In this document: one piece after another, positions 1 through 8,627 of the stretch
Position numbering within the stretch: position 1 is the stretch's first letter
Layout of the letters: every line of letters starts with the position of its first letter
Assembly: GCF_000332995.1 (NCBI RefSeq)
Contig: NZ_BANS01000009.1
Span: 1 to 64,000, forward strand
Direction of reading: 5' to 3'
DNA: 64,000 bases
Source: Gordonia amicalis NBRC 100051 = JCM 11271
Lineage (GTDB): Bacteria; Actinomycetota; Actinomycetes; Mycobacteriales; Mycobacteriaceae
Translations under genes and position numbers: made by a program
The notes under the pieces: model-generated
What the model was told of the DNA's origin: nothing
The model's database searches: none
What the model saw: the letters and a program-made list of their open reading frames with translations, nothing else

Positions 1-816
1 GGCGTGCCGGTGGTCGCGGTCTTCCAGACCGATGTGGCCGGGTTCGCGGCGTCGTACCGGCTGGGTGCGGTGGAGAAGGCGGCCTGGCGATACACCCGCC
101 TGTTGCACGAGATGTGCGATCTGACGCTGGCGCCGTCGAGCGAGACGATGACCGCCCTCGCCGTGCGCGGCGTGCCGCGGCTCCGGAAGTGGGGGCGCGG
201 CGTCGACCTCGACCTGTTCGCGCCGGACCGTCGGGACGAGGCTCTGCGCGCGCAGTGGCGGCAGGACCGCGACCACGCGCTGGTGTGCGGATTCGTGGGT
301 CGGCTGGCGCCGGAGAAGCATGTCGAACGGTTGGCCGGGCTGTCCGGGGACCCGCGGGTGCGGTTGGTGATCGTCGGCGACGGTCCCGAACGCGCTCGCC
401 TCGAACGCTTGATGCCGGATGCGGTGTTCACCGGCGAGCTCCGCGGCGACGCGCTGGCCCGGGCGTACGCCTCGTTCGACGTCTTCGTGCACGCGGGCGA
501 ACACGAGACGTTCTGTCAGACGATCCAGGAGGCGATGGCCAGCGGCCTGCCGGTCATCGCCCCCGCTGCCGGCGGACCGTGCGATCTGGTGACGCCGTTC
601 CGCACCGGGTACCTGCTCGAGGTCGCGCGATTCGAGGCCGCCCTGCCGGCAATCGTCGACTCGCTGCACGACGATGCGGTGCGGGCCGCGTTCGGTCGGG
701 CGGCACTCCAGGCGGTGCGGTCACGGACCTGGCCGTCTGTGTGCGCCGAGCTGGTGGGGCACTACCGGTCGGTGACCGGGGCGGGTGCCGCGGCCGAGTT
801 CGACCGGCCCGCCTGA
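1..816 (+). CDS. mgtA: GT4-family glycosyltransferase, MgtA/PimB-like mannosyltransferase, 5' truncated
   Basis: The reading frame is open to the first base of the window, so the N-terminus (roughly the first 100 residues of a ~375-residue protein) is missing. What remains is the C-terminal Rossmann domain of a GT-B retaining transferase: a GRGVDLDLF segment, VGRLAPEKH, IVGDGPER, and the EX7E motif in ETFCQTIQE followed by GLPVIAP. In M. tuberculosis the gene directly before menG is mgtA (Rv0557), a GDP-mannose-dependent alpha-mannosyltransferase for glycolipid and lipomannan-type anchors, and the next gene here is menG. The family call is firm; the substrate rests on synteny. Confidence 0.8.
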   Translation, partial: GVPVVAVFQTDVAGFAASYRLGAVEKAAWRYTRLLHEMCDLTLAPSSETMTALAVRGVPRLRKWGRGVDLDLFAPDRRDEALRAQWRQDRDHALVCGFVGRLAPEKHVERLAGLSGDPRVRLVIVGDGPERARLERLMPDAVFTGELRGDALARAYASFDVFVHAGEHETFCQTIQEAMASGLPVIAPAAGGPCDLVTPFRTGYLLEVARFEAALPAIVDSLHDDAVRAAFGRAALQAVRSRTWPSVCAELVGHYRSVTGAGAAAEFDRPA

Positions 817-897
817 TCGCCGGGACACCGGTCGCGGTGGCGGCGTGCGGCGTACCTCACGCTCGTCGTGGCGCCGGCGCGCGGTAGCGTGAGCGGC

Positions 898-1605
898 ATG
901 GCATCGACGGGCGCGAACCCACCTCAGCGAGCAAGTCTGGAGAAGGATCCGGCCGAGGTCGCGGCCATGTTCGACGGCGTCGCCCGACGCTACGACATCA
1001 CCAACACGGTGCTGTCCTTCGGGCAGGATCGCGGGTGGCGCAAGAAGACACGCAAGGCGCTCGACCTGCGTCCGGGTGACATCGTGCTCGACCTCGCGGC
1101 CGGGACCGCGGTGTCGACGGTCGAACTGGCGTCGTCGGGTGCCCACTGTGTGGCCGCCGACTTCTCACTCGGCATGCTCAAGGCCGGCGCCCACCGCGAC
1201 GTGCCCAAGGTCGCGGCCGACGCGCTCTCGCTCCCGTTCGCCGACGACTCCTTCGACGCGGCCACCATCTCCTTCGGGCTGCGCAACGTCAACGATGTCC
1301 CGACTGCGCTCGCCGAGCTGCGTCGTGTGCTGAAACCCGGTGGGCGACTGGTGGTCTGCGAGTTCTCCACGCCGACGTTCAAGCCGTTCCGCACCGTGTA
1401 CATGGAGTACCTGATGAAGGCGCTGCCGGCGGTGGCGACGAAGGTGTCGAGCAGTCCGGACGCGTATGTCTACCTGGCCGAATCGATCCGGGCCTGGCCC
1501 GACCAGTTCGCGCTGGGCGACCTGATCCGCGACGCCGGCTTCGACCAGGTGCGCTGGCAGAACATGACCGGCGGGATCGCGGCGATCCACTCCGCCCGGG
1601 CCTGA
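898..1605 (+). CDS. menG: Demethylmenaquinone methyltransferase
   Basis: 235-residue class I SAM-dependent methyltransferase of the UbiE/MenG family, which adds the methyl group in the last step of menaquinone synthesis. The family signature appears near the N-terminus as [12 protein letters not shown], followed by the SAM-binding LDLAAGTA segment, the ADFSLGML acidic loop, a FGLRNV stretch and LKPGGRLVV. The ATG at 898 is preferred over an upstream in-frame GTG because homologous proteins begin a few residues before the FDG motif. The gene follows mgtA as in M. tuberculosis (Rv0557-Rv0558). A second menaquinone gene, menJ, lies 3.4 kb away. Confidence 0.93.
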   Translation: MASTGANPPQRASLEKDPAEVAAMFDGVARRYDITNTVLSFGQDRGWRKKTRKALDLRPGDIVLDLAAGTAVSTVELASSGAHCVAADFSLGMLKAGAHRDVPKVAADALSLPFADDSFDAATISFGLRNVNDVPTALAELRRVLKPGGRLVVCEFSTPTFKPFRTVYMEYLMKALPAVATKVSSSPDAYVYLAESIRAWPDQFALGDLIRDAGFDQVRWQNMTGGIAAIHSARA

Positions 1606-1750
1606 CGTCCCCGACGCCACTTCGAAAACGACGTCGCATGCGACCTCGATCCGGTCCGGCGACGTCAGCTGGCGTCGCAGATCCCGAATCGGTGTCGCAT
1701 GCGACTTCGGTTGTGGGGCAACGAGGTAGGAGTGCGTGCAGTCCGATCGG

Positions 1751-1940
1751 TGGGTAGCGAGCTGGCGAGGAACCCTTCGCTACCGTGGTAGCGAGCTTGC
1801 GTGCGGTCTTTCTGTTCCTTGAGTAGCGAGCTTGCGAGCAACTCTCCGCTCTCTGAGGCGAGTTTGCGAGGAACCTTCCGCTCCTTGGGTAGCGAGTTTG
1901 CGAGCGGTCTTTCTGTTCCTTGAGTAGCGAGCTTGCGAGC
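1751..1940. repeat. Degenerate gtagcgagcttgcgag repeat cluster
   Basis: Six variants of gtagcgag(c/t)ttgcgag occur, starting near 1751, 1789, 1820, 1853, 1887 and 1921. Two longer copies of 35 bp, 1805-1839 and 1906-1940, are identical and contain ctttctgttccttgagtagc. They lie immediately upstream of the DUF222/HNH gene. Similar short GC-rich intergenic motifs recur elsewhere in the window (7436-7568, 13211-13372). Confidence 0.8.
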
Positions 1941-2043
1941 GTATCGAAAGGCCCCTCTACCAGACACCACCGACAAGTCCGGAAATGAATCTGATCCTCG
2001 ATACTCGTTGCGAGGCAGCCGAATTGCGCCTACAGTCGAGTTA

Positions 2044-2059
2044 TCGAACACGTATTCGA
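2044..2059 (+). promoter_or_regulatory. SOS/LexA-box-like site upstream of the HNH gene
   Basis: The 16-mer TCGAACacgtATTCGA matches the mycobacterial LexA consensus TCGAAC-N4-GTTCGA at 11 of 12 fixed bases. It lies 25 bp before the start codon of a 13E12-type gene, the position expected for LexA repression. Several 13E12-family genes of M. tuberculosis are known to carry SOS boxes. Confidence 0.6.
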
Positions 2060-2084
2060 GTCGACGTCTCCAGGGGGTGACCAC

Positions 2085-3704
2085 ATGACCGATCACGCAC
2101 TGCGCGATGACACCACCACACCGCCACCCTCGGGTCCCGCCGTGTTGGTCGGCCAGATCCACACCCTCATCGATCAGCTGCAGACAGTGAACCTGACCGG
2201 GTGTTCGGATGCCGAACTGGTCGATGTCGCGGTAGAGACCGAACGGGCGATCGCGCGACTGACTTTCGCCGGCGATCGTCAGATCGTGGAAGCCACCGAA
2301 CGTGATCTGCCGCGCAAGACCGGGCATCGCAGCATCATCCAGTTCATGACCCACCGCCTGCGGATGGCCAATCCCGGTAAACGTCTCGAACAAACCCGGG
2401 CCACCGCATCGTTTCCTGATCTGACCACCGGTGAACCCCTCGCACCCGCACATCCGGCGCTGGCCGAGGCGTTCGCCGCCGGGCGAGTCGGGTCCGCGCA
2501 CGTGCACGCGGTGCTCGACGTGCTCGACCAGATTCCGCACGCCGTCGCCCATGATGTGCAGGTCGCGGCCGAACAGCAGATGGCCGAGATCGCGGTCGAG
2601 CACACCCCGGCCGACATCACCCACCTCGGCGCCCGACTCCTGGGCCATCTCGACCCGGACGGCACCCTCGCCGATGATGCGGATCGGCAACGTCGCCGCA
2701 ACTTCTGGCTCAACCGGCAACGTGCCGACGGGACCGCGAAACTCAACGGCACCCTCACCCCCGAGTTGGTGGCGCGGTTGGAGATGATGCTGGCCGTGTG
2801 GGCGAAACCCGGCATGAACAACCCGCATGATGCTGAATCCCCGTGCGGGTCGATCGAGGACGCCGACCCCGACCAGCTGGCAGCCGCGGCCGAGCGTGAT
2901 GACCGCAGCCCGGCGCAGTTGAACCATGACGCGTTCAACGCGCTACTCAAAGCAGTGTTCGACGACGGCATGCTCGGCACCAGTCACCGCGGACTGCCGG
3001 AGCAGTTGATCGTCAAAGCTGACCTCAATGATCTGATCCGTGAAGCCGGGGTGGCGACGACGGCGACCGGCACGTTGATCCCGATCCCGGATCTGATCAA
3101 GCTGGCCGCTGATGCGCAACCGTGGTTGGCGGTGTTCGAAGATGCCACCGCGGTCCCGTTGTACTTCGGACAAGGCAAACGATTGGCCACTCGCGAACAA
3201 CGCCTGGTGTCCTTCGCCCGGCCCGACGGCGAATCGTGCTCCACTCCCGATTGCCGCGTACCCGCCGCCCACGTGGAAATGCATCACGCCCAAATCGATT
3301 GGGGTGACGGCGGATTCACTGACATCACCAACCTCACTCCCGCCTGCACCCGACACCACCACATGGTCGGTAACCAACCCGGCCAATACACCACCCGCAT
3401 GGTCCGCGAAGGACCCGATGAAGGCCGCTGTACCTGGCAGCTGAACGTCGAACCCGGTGCCCCTCCGAATCCGGAGCGGATCAATCGGCGACCTGATCTA
3501 CCGCGCCGGTTCGCCGAACATTTGAAACAGGTACGCGAGGAGATCCACGGACCCGACCCGGCGTCCGGCGATGAAACACGCCTCGAGATCCGCGAAGTCA
3601 TCGGCCACCAATCCGAGGCGCCCGTAAACCGGGGTCTGTCTCTCAAGGACCTGTCGCCCATCGAACTGCGATGCGCCGCACTCCTCGGACTCAACAAGAT
3701 CTGA
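2085..3704 (+). CDS. DUF222 / HNH endonuclease-domain protein (13E12 repeat family)
   Basis: 539 residues, the usual size for the actinobacterial 13E12 family. The N-terminal two thirds is the DUF222 region. Near residues 383-428 is an HNH nuclease module: a Cys pair in CSTPDC, then HVEMHH, WGDGGFTDITNL and CTRHHH, giving the H-N-H ligand pattern. These proteins are multi-copy and mobile-like in Gordonia, Rhodococcus and mycobacteria; the biological role is unsettled, with DNA damage response or homing activity proposed. The ATG at 2085 follows an agggggt ribosome binding site. It interrupts the menG-menJ synteny seen in mycobacteria, is preceded by a repeat cluster and an SOS-like site, and converges on the next gene across a hairpin. 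Confidence 0.88.
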   Translation: MTDHALRDDTTTPPPSGPAVLVGQIHTLIDQLQTVNLTGCSDAELVDVAVETERAIARLTFAGDRQIVEATERDLPRKTGHRSIIQFMTHRLRMANPGKRLEQTRATASFPDLTTGEPLAPAHPALAEAFAAGRVGSAHVHAVLDVLDQIPHAVAHDVQVAAEQQMAEIAVEHTPADITHLGARLLGHLDPDGTLADDADRQRRRNFWLNRQRADGTAKLNGTLTPELVARLEMMLAVWAKPGMNNPHDAESPCGSIEDADPDQLAAAAERDDRSPAQLNHDAFNALLKAVFDDGMLGTSHRGLPEQLIVKADLNDLIREAGVATTATGTLIPIPDLIKLAADAQPWLAVFEDATAVPLYFGQGKRLATREQRLVSFARPDGESCSTPDCRVPAAHVEMHHAQIDWGDGGFTDITNLTPACTRHHHMVGNQPGQYTTRMVREGPDEGRCTWQLNVEPGAPPNPERINRRPDLPRRFAEHLKQVREEIHGPDPASGDETRLEIREVIGHQSEAPVNRGLSLKDLSPIELRCAALLGLNKI

Positions 3705-3715
3705 ACCCCTCCAGC

Positions 3716-3744
3716 GCGGTGACTCTCCGAGCTCGGAGAACCGC
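3716..3744. terminator. Bidirectional hairpin between convergent genes
   Basis: The perfect 16-bp palindrome tctccgagctcggaga (3724-3739) is extended by gcggt/accgc outer arms. It sits 12 bp after the HNH stop and 5 bp from the stop of the opposing DUF2236 gene. There is no strong T-run, so termination is inferred from position and stem stability. Confidence 0.5.
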
Positions 3745-3748
3745 AGGG

Positions 3749-4782
3749 TCAGGAGCCGGTGGCCTGCCGCGCGTCCTCGGCGATCAGGTCGTGCGGGACC
3801 GGGCAGCCGGTAGGCGCGGACTGTGCTGCGCCGGAACCCTTCTCGGGATTCGACGCGCCGGGGACGGGGCAACCGGCCCCGAAGGTGCCGAGTTCCTCGA
3901 GGCGATAACCGTTGGGGTAGCTGCGGATCTGCTTCGTCTGACGGCCGAACAGCGGCTCGGTCCGCGGCGGGAAGAACAGCCGGATCGCGAGACCGCGGGC
4001 CTTCAGTCCACCACGCACCAGAATACGTTCGACGAGGGTCGGCTTCGGGTACTTGAACGCGTTGAGCAGGCGATCGTCCATGAGCGCGAACGACATCCGG
4101 CGTACGACCGCGCGGGAGAGCAGCTTGTAGGGCATGAAGGTGCCGAGCAGGTCGAGGGTCGAGTCCGCGACGGCCAGGGCGTCGGGGCTGAACGCGAAGT
4201 TGGCCGTCTCGTAGTCCTCGTAGAACTGCTTGAAGCCCTCGTAGGTCTCCGGGATGTCCTTGATGCCCATCAGCTGACCGAGCCGGCGATAGTAGTTCGT
4301 GAGGCCCCGGATCTCGTGGCTGGTGAGCTTGCGCCACTCGTAGGCGTTGACCCACTCCACCGGGCACACCACGAAGGTCGCCAGCACGTAGAGGAAGTCG
4401 CCGTTGGAGATGTCGTACATGCCGTGCATCTGGTTGATGCGCCGGATGCCGGCGCGTCCCAGTGGACTGTCGCGCCGTGCTCGATCGGGGCGTCGAGAAG
4501 GAGGACCGTGTCGTCGTAGCGCTTCTGCGTCGACTCGGTGAACTGGCTCGTCTTGTACAGCAGGTCGCCGATCGACGGCACCGCGTAGGTGCGGAACAGG
4601 GCGAAGCTCAGCGCCTGGGTGATTCCCCAGGGGAACTCCTGGGTGCCGAGTGCCCGTGCGATCGACGTCGGGTCGTTGTCGGCGTCCATCCGATCGATGT
4701 CGCCACGCAGGTGATAGCGCTGCGTCACCCGGTTCTGGACGGCGTGCTTGGCGCGGGTGGCGAGAGTGGATGCAGTGGGCAT
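3749..4782 (-). pseudogene. DUF2236 (MpaB-type oxygenase family) gene with a single-base frameshift
   Basis: The gene starts at the ATG at 4782, behind an aggag ribosome binding site, and reads MPTASTLATR through DAPIEHGAT. Near 4468 the frame must move by one base to continue as SPLGRAGIRRINQMHG and YDISNGDFLYVL, hallmark segments of the DUF2236 family. Repaired, it encodes about 344 residues. One base appears deleted within the reverse-strand sequence gcgacagtcc. The C-terminus carries two GCPVP motifs about 25 residues apart, reminiscent of Cys-Pro heme-regulatory motifs. It may be a recent pseudogene or a sequencing error. Some relatives are heme-containing oxygenases (Lcp, MpaB); the substrate here is unknown. 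A 20-bp operator-like palindrome lies upstream. Confidence 0.75.
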
Positions 4783-4823
4783 CGTGCATCTCCTGGGTCG
4801 GCGGTGGTCTCGATTGTTGCATG

Positions 4824-4843
4824 TGTGTGGCCGAGGCCACACA
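4824..4843. promoter_or_regulatory. Operator-like perfect inverted repeat
   Basis: tgtgtggcc-ga-ggccacaca gives 9-bp perfect arms with a 2-bp centre, located 42 bp before the DUF2236 start codon. The geometry suits a TetR-type dimer site, but no regulator gene is adjacent, so the binding protein is unknown. Confidence 0.45.
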
Positions 4844-5021
4844 GGTTGGAACATTACCGCCTCTATGTCTCATTGGGTGTGCCGGGGTGGTGAGACGTCG
4901 CAATTTTTCCCGCGTGCACGTTTCGGTCCGGTCGGCGACCGCTTCCCGGCCGCTGACCGGATTCGATCGGCGGCTGGGAAACGACGCCGCGGGACTGCGC
5001 CCGCCGGCCGCGTATCGAGGT

Positions 5022-6296
5022 TCAGGCGAACGGCGGCCGCGGATCGATGCGGCTGGAGATGCGACCGACGGTCCGCCAGGCGCGGGCGACGAGGTCGGCG
5101 TCCTCGTCGGTGATCAGATTGCCCATGACGCGGACGACCAGTGACATCAGCTGCGGTGAGCGGATGCCCGGACGGCCGAGCGTGGGCACCGTCTGCGGCA
5201 TCGTCAGGAGTCCGGCGAGGCGTCGGGCGGCGGAGAACGCCAGCCCGTAGTGGCCGACGAGGATGTCGCGCCAGCGGTCGGTGTAGTCGTCGGCACCGAG
5301 GAGTTCGACGGCCAGCCGGGCGGTTTCCATCGCGTAGTCGATGCCCTCGCCGTTGAGCGGGTTGACGCAGGCGGCGGCGTCGCCGATCAGCATCCAGTTG
5401 CGGCCCGCGACCCCGGTCACCGCGCCACCCATCGGCAGCAGGGCCGAGGCGATACGGACCGGCGGTCCGCCCAGTGCCCATTCGTCCTGCACCATGGCGG
5501 CGTAGTGCTCGAGGATCGGTCGAAGTGCCATGTGCGCCGGTCGTTTCGAGGTCGCGAGCGCGCCCACTCCGACGTTGACCAGTCCGCCGCCCGCGGCGCC
5601 CAGGGGGAACACCCATCCGTAGCCGGGGAGGAGTTCGCCCTCGGGGCCGCGCAGCTCCAGATGCGAACCCATCCAATGGGAGTCGGCACGTGCCGATGGC
5701 GCGTACGCGCGCGCCGCGACGCCGTAGGCCGTGTCCCGATGCCATTCGCGGCCAAGGGCTTTGCCCAATCCCGACCGCACGCCGTCGGCGACGATGAGGT
5801 CACCCACCCGCACGGTGTGGGTGTCGCCGCCGGCGGAGAACGTCACCGCGCCGACCCGGTCGCCGTCCATCGTCACGTCGATTGCCTTGGCGCCCTCCAC
5901 CATTCGGACGCCGGTGCGCACCGCGTGGGCACGGATCGCGTCGTCGAACTCGGTGCGGGCGACCGCGCTGCCGTAGGCGGGGAAGCGTCCCGAGGGCCAG
6001 CGGACCTGCTGACGCGCGCCCCACCCGTTGAGGAGCAGGCCGTCGATGCGCGGCCGGTCGGCCACCAGAGAGCCGAGGCCCAGGGCGTCGAGCTCGGCGA
6101 CGGCGCGCGGGGTGAGTCCGTCGCCGCACGTCTTGTCGCGCGGGAACACCGCGGCGTCGACCAGGACGACGTCGCGTCCGGCCGCGGCGGCATGCGCGGC
6201 GGCCGCCGACCCGCCCGGTCCCGCGCCGACCACCAACACGTCCGCGTGGTCGGGGAAGGGGGCAGCGTCCTGGGGCGTCGTCTTCTCAGGGCTCAC
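5022..6296 (-). CDS. menJ: Geranylgeranyl reductase family flavoprotein, menaquinone isoprenoid reductase MenJ-like
   Basis: 424-residue FAD-dependent oxidoreductase. The N-terminal dinucleotide-binding motif is DVLVVGAGPGGSAAAAHAA; FPRDKTCGDGL and, further on, GDAAACVNPLNGEGIDYAM are the family's FAD-contacting segments. In M. tuberculosis the homologous gene at this position (Rv0561c, between menG and grcC1) is MenJ, which saturates one isoprene unit of menaquinone. A GTG at 6296 is chosen because the FAD motif then begins near residue 19; upstream codons give a non-conserved extension. It is divergent from grcC1 across about 120 bp, which should hold both promoters. Confidence 0.88.
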   Translation of the reverse strand: MSPEKTTPQDAAPFPDHADVLVVGAGPGGSAAAAHAAAAGRDVVLVDAAVFPRDKTCGDGLTPRAVAELDALGLGSLVADRPRIDGLLLNGWGARQQVRWPSGRFPAYGSAVARTEFDDAIRAHAVRTGVRMVEGAKAIDVTMDGDRVGAVTFSAGGDTHTVRVGDLIVADGVRSGLGKALGREWHRDTAYGVAARAYAPSARADSHWMGSHLELRGPEGELLPGYGWVFPLGAAGGGLVNVGVGALATSKRPAHMALRPILEHYAAMVQDEWALGGPPVRIASALLPMGGAVTGVAGRNWMLIGDAAACVNPLNGEGIDYAMETARLAVELLGADDYTDRWRDILVGHYGLAFSAARRLAGLLTMPQTVPTLGRPGIRSPQLMSLVVRVMGNLITDEDADLVARAWRTVGRISSRIDPRPPFA

Positions 6297-6415
6297 CCGA
6301 ACAGTATGTCCGTAGCCCCGACCGGATAGGCTCGGCAGGCAGGTGGGGCGACGAGGACACTCGGGCATCCGCCACCACGAATTTGCCGGATCAGACGAGA
6401 TGGGGCGGCCTAGCT

Positions 6416-7432
6416 GTGAAGTCCACATTCGCCGGGTTGGACCTGGTATCGGATGAGTTCGCCGAAACGGTGCGCTCCTCGTTGCAGAAGGTCGAGGACC
6501 TGCTGCTGAGCGAGCTCTCGTCCGGGGACGACGTCATGACGGAGGCGGCGACCCACCTGGCCAAGGCCGGTGGCAAGCGGTTCCGGCCGATGTTCGCCAT
6601 TCTCGCCTCGCAGTTCGGGCCGCGTCCCGACTCGCAGGACGTCATCAAGTCGGCGACCGTCGTCGAGATGATTCACCTCGCGACGCTGTACCACGACGAC
6701 GTCATGGACGAGGCCTCGATGCGCCGCGGCGCCCCGAGCGCCAACGCCCGCTGGACGAACTCCATCGCGATTCTCTCCGGCGACTTCCTGTTCGCCCGCG
6801 CCTCCCGCCTGGTGTCGACGCTGGGCCCCGAGGCCGTGCGCATCATCGCCGAGACCTTCGCCGAACTCGTCACCGGCCAGATGCGGGAGACCGTCGGGGT
6901 CAAACCCGGCGCCGACCCCATCGACCACTACCTGCAGGTGGTGTGGGAGAAGACGGGTTCGCTGATCGCCGCCGCCGCACGCTTCGGCGCGATGGCCTCC
7001 GGGGCGACCGCGGACGACATCGAGCGGCTGTCCCGGATCGGCGACATCGTCGGCGTGGCCTTCCAGGTCTCCGACGACATCATCGACATCAGTTCGGTCT
7101 CGGTCGAGTCGGGGAAGACCCCGGGCACCGACCTGCGCGAGGGTGTCCACACCCTGCCCGTCCTCTACGCGCTCACCGGCGACGACGCCACGTCGGCGCG
7201 GCTGCGTGAACTGCTCGTCGGTGCCGAGGGCGGATCACGCCCGCTCACCGACGACGCCGAGGTCGCCGAGGCACTCGAGTTGCTCGGCTCGTCGGCCGGT
7301 ATGGCCGCCGCGCGGGCCAAGCTGCAGAGCTTCGCCGACGAGGCCCACACCATGCTCGCGGAGCTGCCGGAGACGCCGGCACACAAGGCGTTGTCGTCGT
7401 TGGTGGACTACACCGTCGAGCGGGTCGGGTAG
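6416..7432 (+). CDS. grcC1: Polyprenyl (trans-isoprenyl) diphosphate synthase
   Basis: 338 residues. Both aspartate-rich motifs are present: DDVMD near residues 94-98 (in HLATLYHDDVMDEA) and DDIID near 220. GGKRFRP and TGQMRE are further family segments. These enzymes condense isopentenyl diphosphate with allylic diphosphates; the neighbouring menG and menJ suggest the product feeds the menaquinone side chain, as proposed for Rv0562. The GTG at 6416, behind a ggggcgg stretch, is preferred over a TTG at 6383. It converges on htpX. Confidence 0.9.
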   Translation: MKSTFAGLDLVSDEFAETVRSSLQKVEDLLLSELSSGDDVMTEAATHLAKAGGKRFRPMFAILASQFGPRPDSQDVIKSATVVEMIHLATLYHDDVMDEASMRRGAPSANARWTNSIAILSGDFLFARASRLVSTLGPEAVRIIAETFAELVTGQMRETVGVKPGADPIDHYLQVVWEKTGSLIAAAARFGAMASGATADDIERLSRIGDIVGVAFQVSDDIIDISSVSVESGKTPGTDLREGVHTLPVLYALTGDDATSARLRELLVGAEGGSRPLTDDAEVAEALELLGSSAGMAAARAKLQSFADEAHTMLAELPETPAHKALSSLVDYTVERVG

Positions 7433-7435
7433 GGG

Positions 7436-7568
7436 CTTCGACGCGGTGCCTCGCTGCGCTCGGTACCGGCTCAGCCGGCAGGGGGCTCAACTGGCAGGTG
7501 GGCTCAGCCGGCAGTTCCTGCTGGCCGAGTAGCGACGACCGAGCGAAGCGAGGACGCCGCGTATCGAG
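7436..7568. repeat. Imperfect long inverted repeat between convergent genes
   Basis: The left arm 7436-7464 and right arm 7538-7568 are imperfect reverse complements of about 30 bp, both built on ctcgcttcgctcggt-type sequence. Two copies of ggctcagccggcag lie inside the loop (about 7467 and 7501). The element fills the whole gap between the stops of grcC1 and htpX and may act as a bidirectional terminator. Confidence 0.65.
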
Positions 7569-7569
7569 G

Positions 7570-8427
7570 TCACTGCCCGTTGCGGGCCATCTCCTGCAGA
7601 CGCCGGATGCGTTCGGCGGTCGGCGGATGGGTGGAGAACATCTTCGCCATGCGGTCGCCGGCGCGGAACGGGCTCTCGATCATCATGTGTGACTGCGCGG
7701 CGATGTCGGGCTGCGGCGGCAGCGGGGCGGCCTGGACCCCGCCGGAGATCTTCGCCAGCGCGGAGGCGAGAGCCAGCGGGTCGCCGGTCAGTTCGGCGCC
7801 TGATTCATCGGCCTGGAACTCGCGTGAACGTGACACCGCCATCTTCACCAGGGTGGCCGAGATCGGTCCCAGGAAGGCGATGAGGAGCATCGCGAGCGGA
7901 TTGGGCCCGCTGTCGCGGCCGCCGAAAGCACCCATGAACATCGCGAAGTTGGCCAGGCCGCTGATGACGGCGGCCATCGCGCCCGCGATCGAGCTGATCA
8001 GGATGTCGCGGTTGTAGACGTGCGACAGCTCGTGACCGAGCACGGCACGCAGCTCGCGCTCGTCGAGCAGCTGCAGGATGCCCGTCGTGCAGCACACGGC
8101 GGCGTTCTTGGGGTTGCGGCCCGTCGCGAAGGCGTTGGGGTTCTCGGTGGGCGAGATGTAGAGCGCAGGCATCGGCTGGTGGGCCGAGGTCGCCAGCTCA
8201 CGCACGATGCGATAGATGACGGGCGCCTGCAGCTCGGTGACGGGCTGGGCGTGCATCGCCTTCAGCGCCATCTTGGCGCTGTTGAAGTACACGTAGGCGT
8301 TCATGCCCACGGCGAGGACAACCGAGCCCCAGAGGATCAGGGGGCTCTGGAACAGCGCACCGATTCCGACGATGATCGCCGACATCACACCCAACAGGGC
8401 TGCGGTCTTCAATCCGTTGAAATGCAT
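7570..8427 (-). CDS. htpX: Membrane zinc metalloprotease HtpX
   Basis: 285 residues. Two hydrophobic N-terminal segments ([18 protein letters not shown] and [13 protein letters not shown]) are followed by the zinc-binding HELSH in [14 protein letters not shown] near residues 131-135, two further hydrophobic stretches around [18 protein letters not shown], and the EFQADE helix providing the third zinc ligand. HtpX degrades misfolded membrane proteins under stress. The ATG at 8427 has a gagga ribosome binding site. An inverted repeat caaacg...cgtttg at 8483-8504 lies in the promoter region. The position next to grcC1 matches Rv0563. Confidence 0.93.
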   Translation of the reverse strand: MHFNGLKTAALLGVMSAIIVGIGALFQSPLILWGSVVLAVGMNAYVYFNSAKMALKAMHAQPVTELQAPVIYRIVRELATSAHQPMPALYISPTENPNAFATGRNPKNAAVCCTTGILQLLDERELRAVLGHELSHVYNRDILISSIAGAMAAVISGLANFAMFMGAFGGRDSGPNPLAMLLIAFLGPISATLVKMAVSRSREFQADESGAELTGDPLALASALAKISGGVQAAPLPPQPDIAAQSHMMIESPFRAGDRMAKMFSTHPPTAERIRRLQEMARNGQ

Positions 8428-8586
8428 CGCGGGTCCTCGTCTGTCGCGCGCCGACCGGTGGATGAAAGGCGCCTCGTTCATTCAAACGACGCAACGTCCG
8501 TTTGGGTTTCCGGCGGACCCGGTGCGATCTTGCACACACATCGCAAGCGGCCGGGCGTCGTGGGCTCGGTGGGGTGAACGGCGACA

Positions 8587-8616
8587 TCCCCGCCCGGCAC
8601 GGATGGCGGGCGGGGA
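8587..8616 (-). terminator. Probable terminator of yajQ
   Basis: tccccgcccg and cgggcgggga form 10-bp perfect arms around a 10-base loop. It lies 12 bp beyond the yajQ stop codon in the direction of its transcription. No T-run is visible. Confidence 0.55.
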
Positions 8617-8627
8617 CGTCGTCGAGG

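Larger units (their letters stand above)
1606..2084. other. 479-bp non-coding gap packed with short repeats
   Basis: No convincing gene. The left part carries two copies of the 12-bp palindrome gtcgcatgcgac (1633-1644 and 1694-1705). The right part, 1751-1940, carries six degenerate copies of a gtagcgag(c/t)ttgcgag motif. The last 45 bases hold the SOS-box-like site and ribosome binding site of the HNH gene. It looks like intergenic repeat DNA accumulated between menG and the inserted HNH gene. Confidence 0.7.

Noticed and set aside
6383-6415. Upstream TTG start for grcC1
   Set aside because: It adds eleven non-conserved residues without a ribosome binding site; the GTG at 6416 agrees better with homologs.
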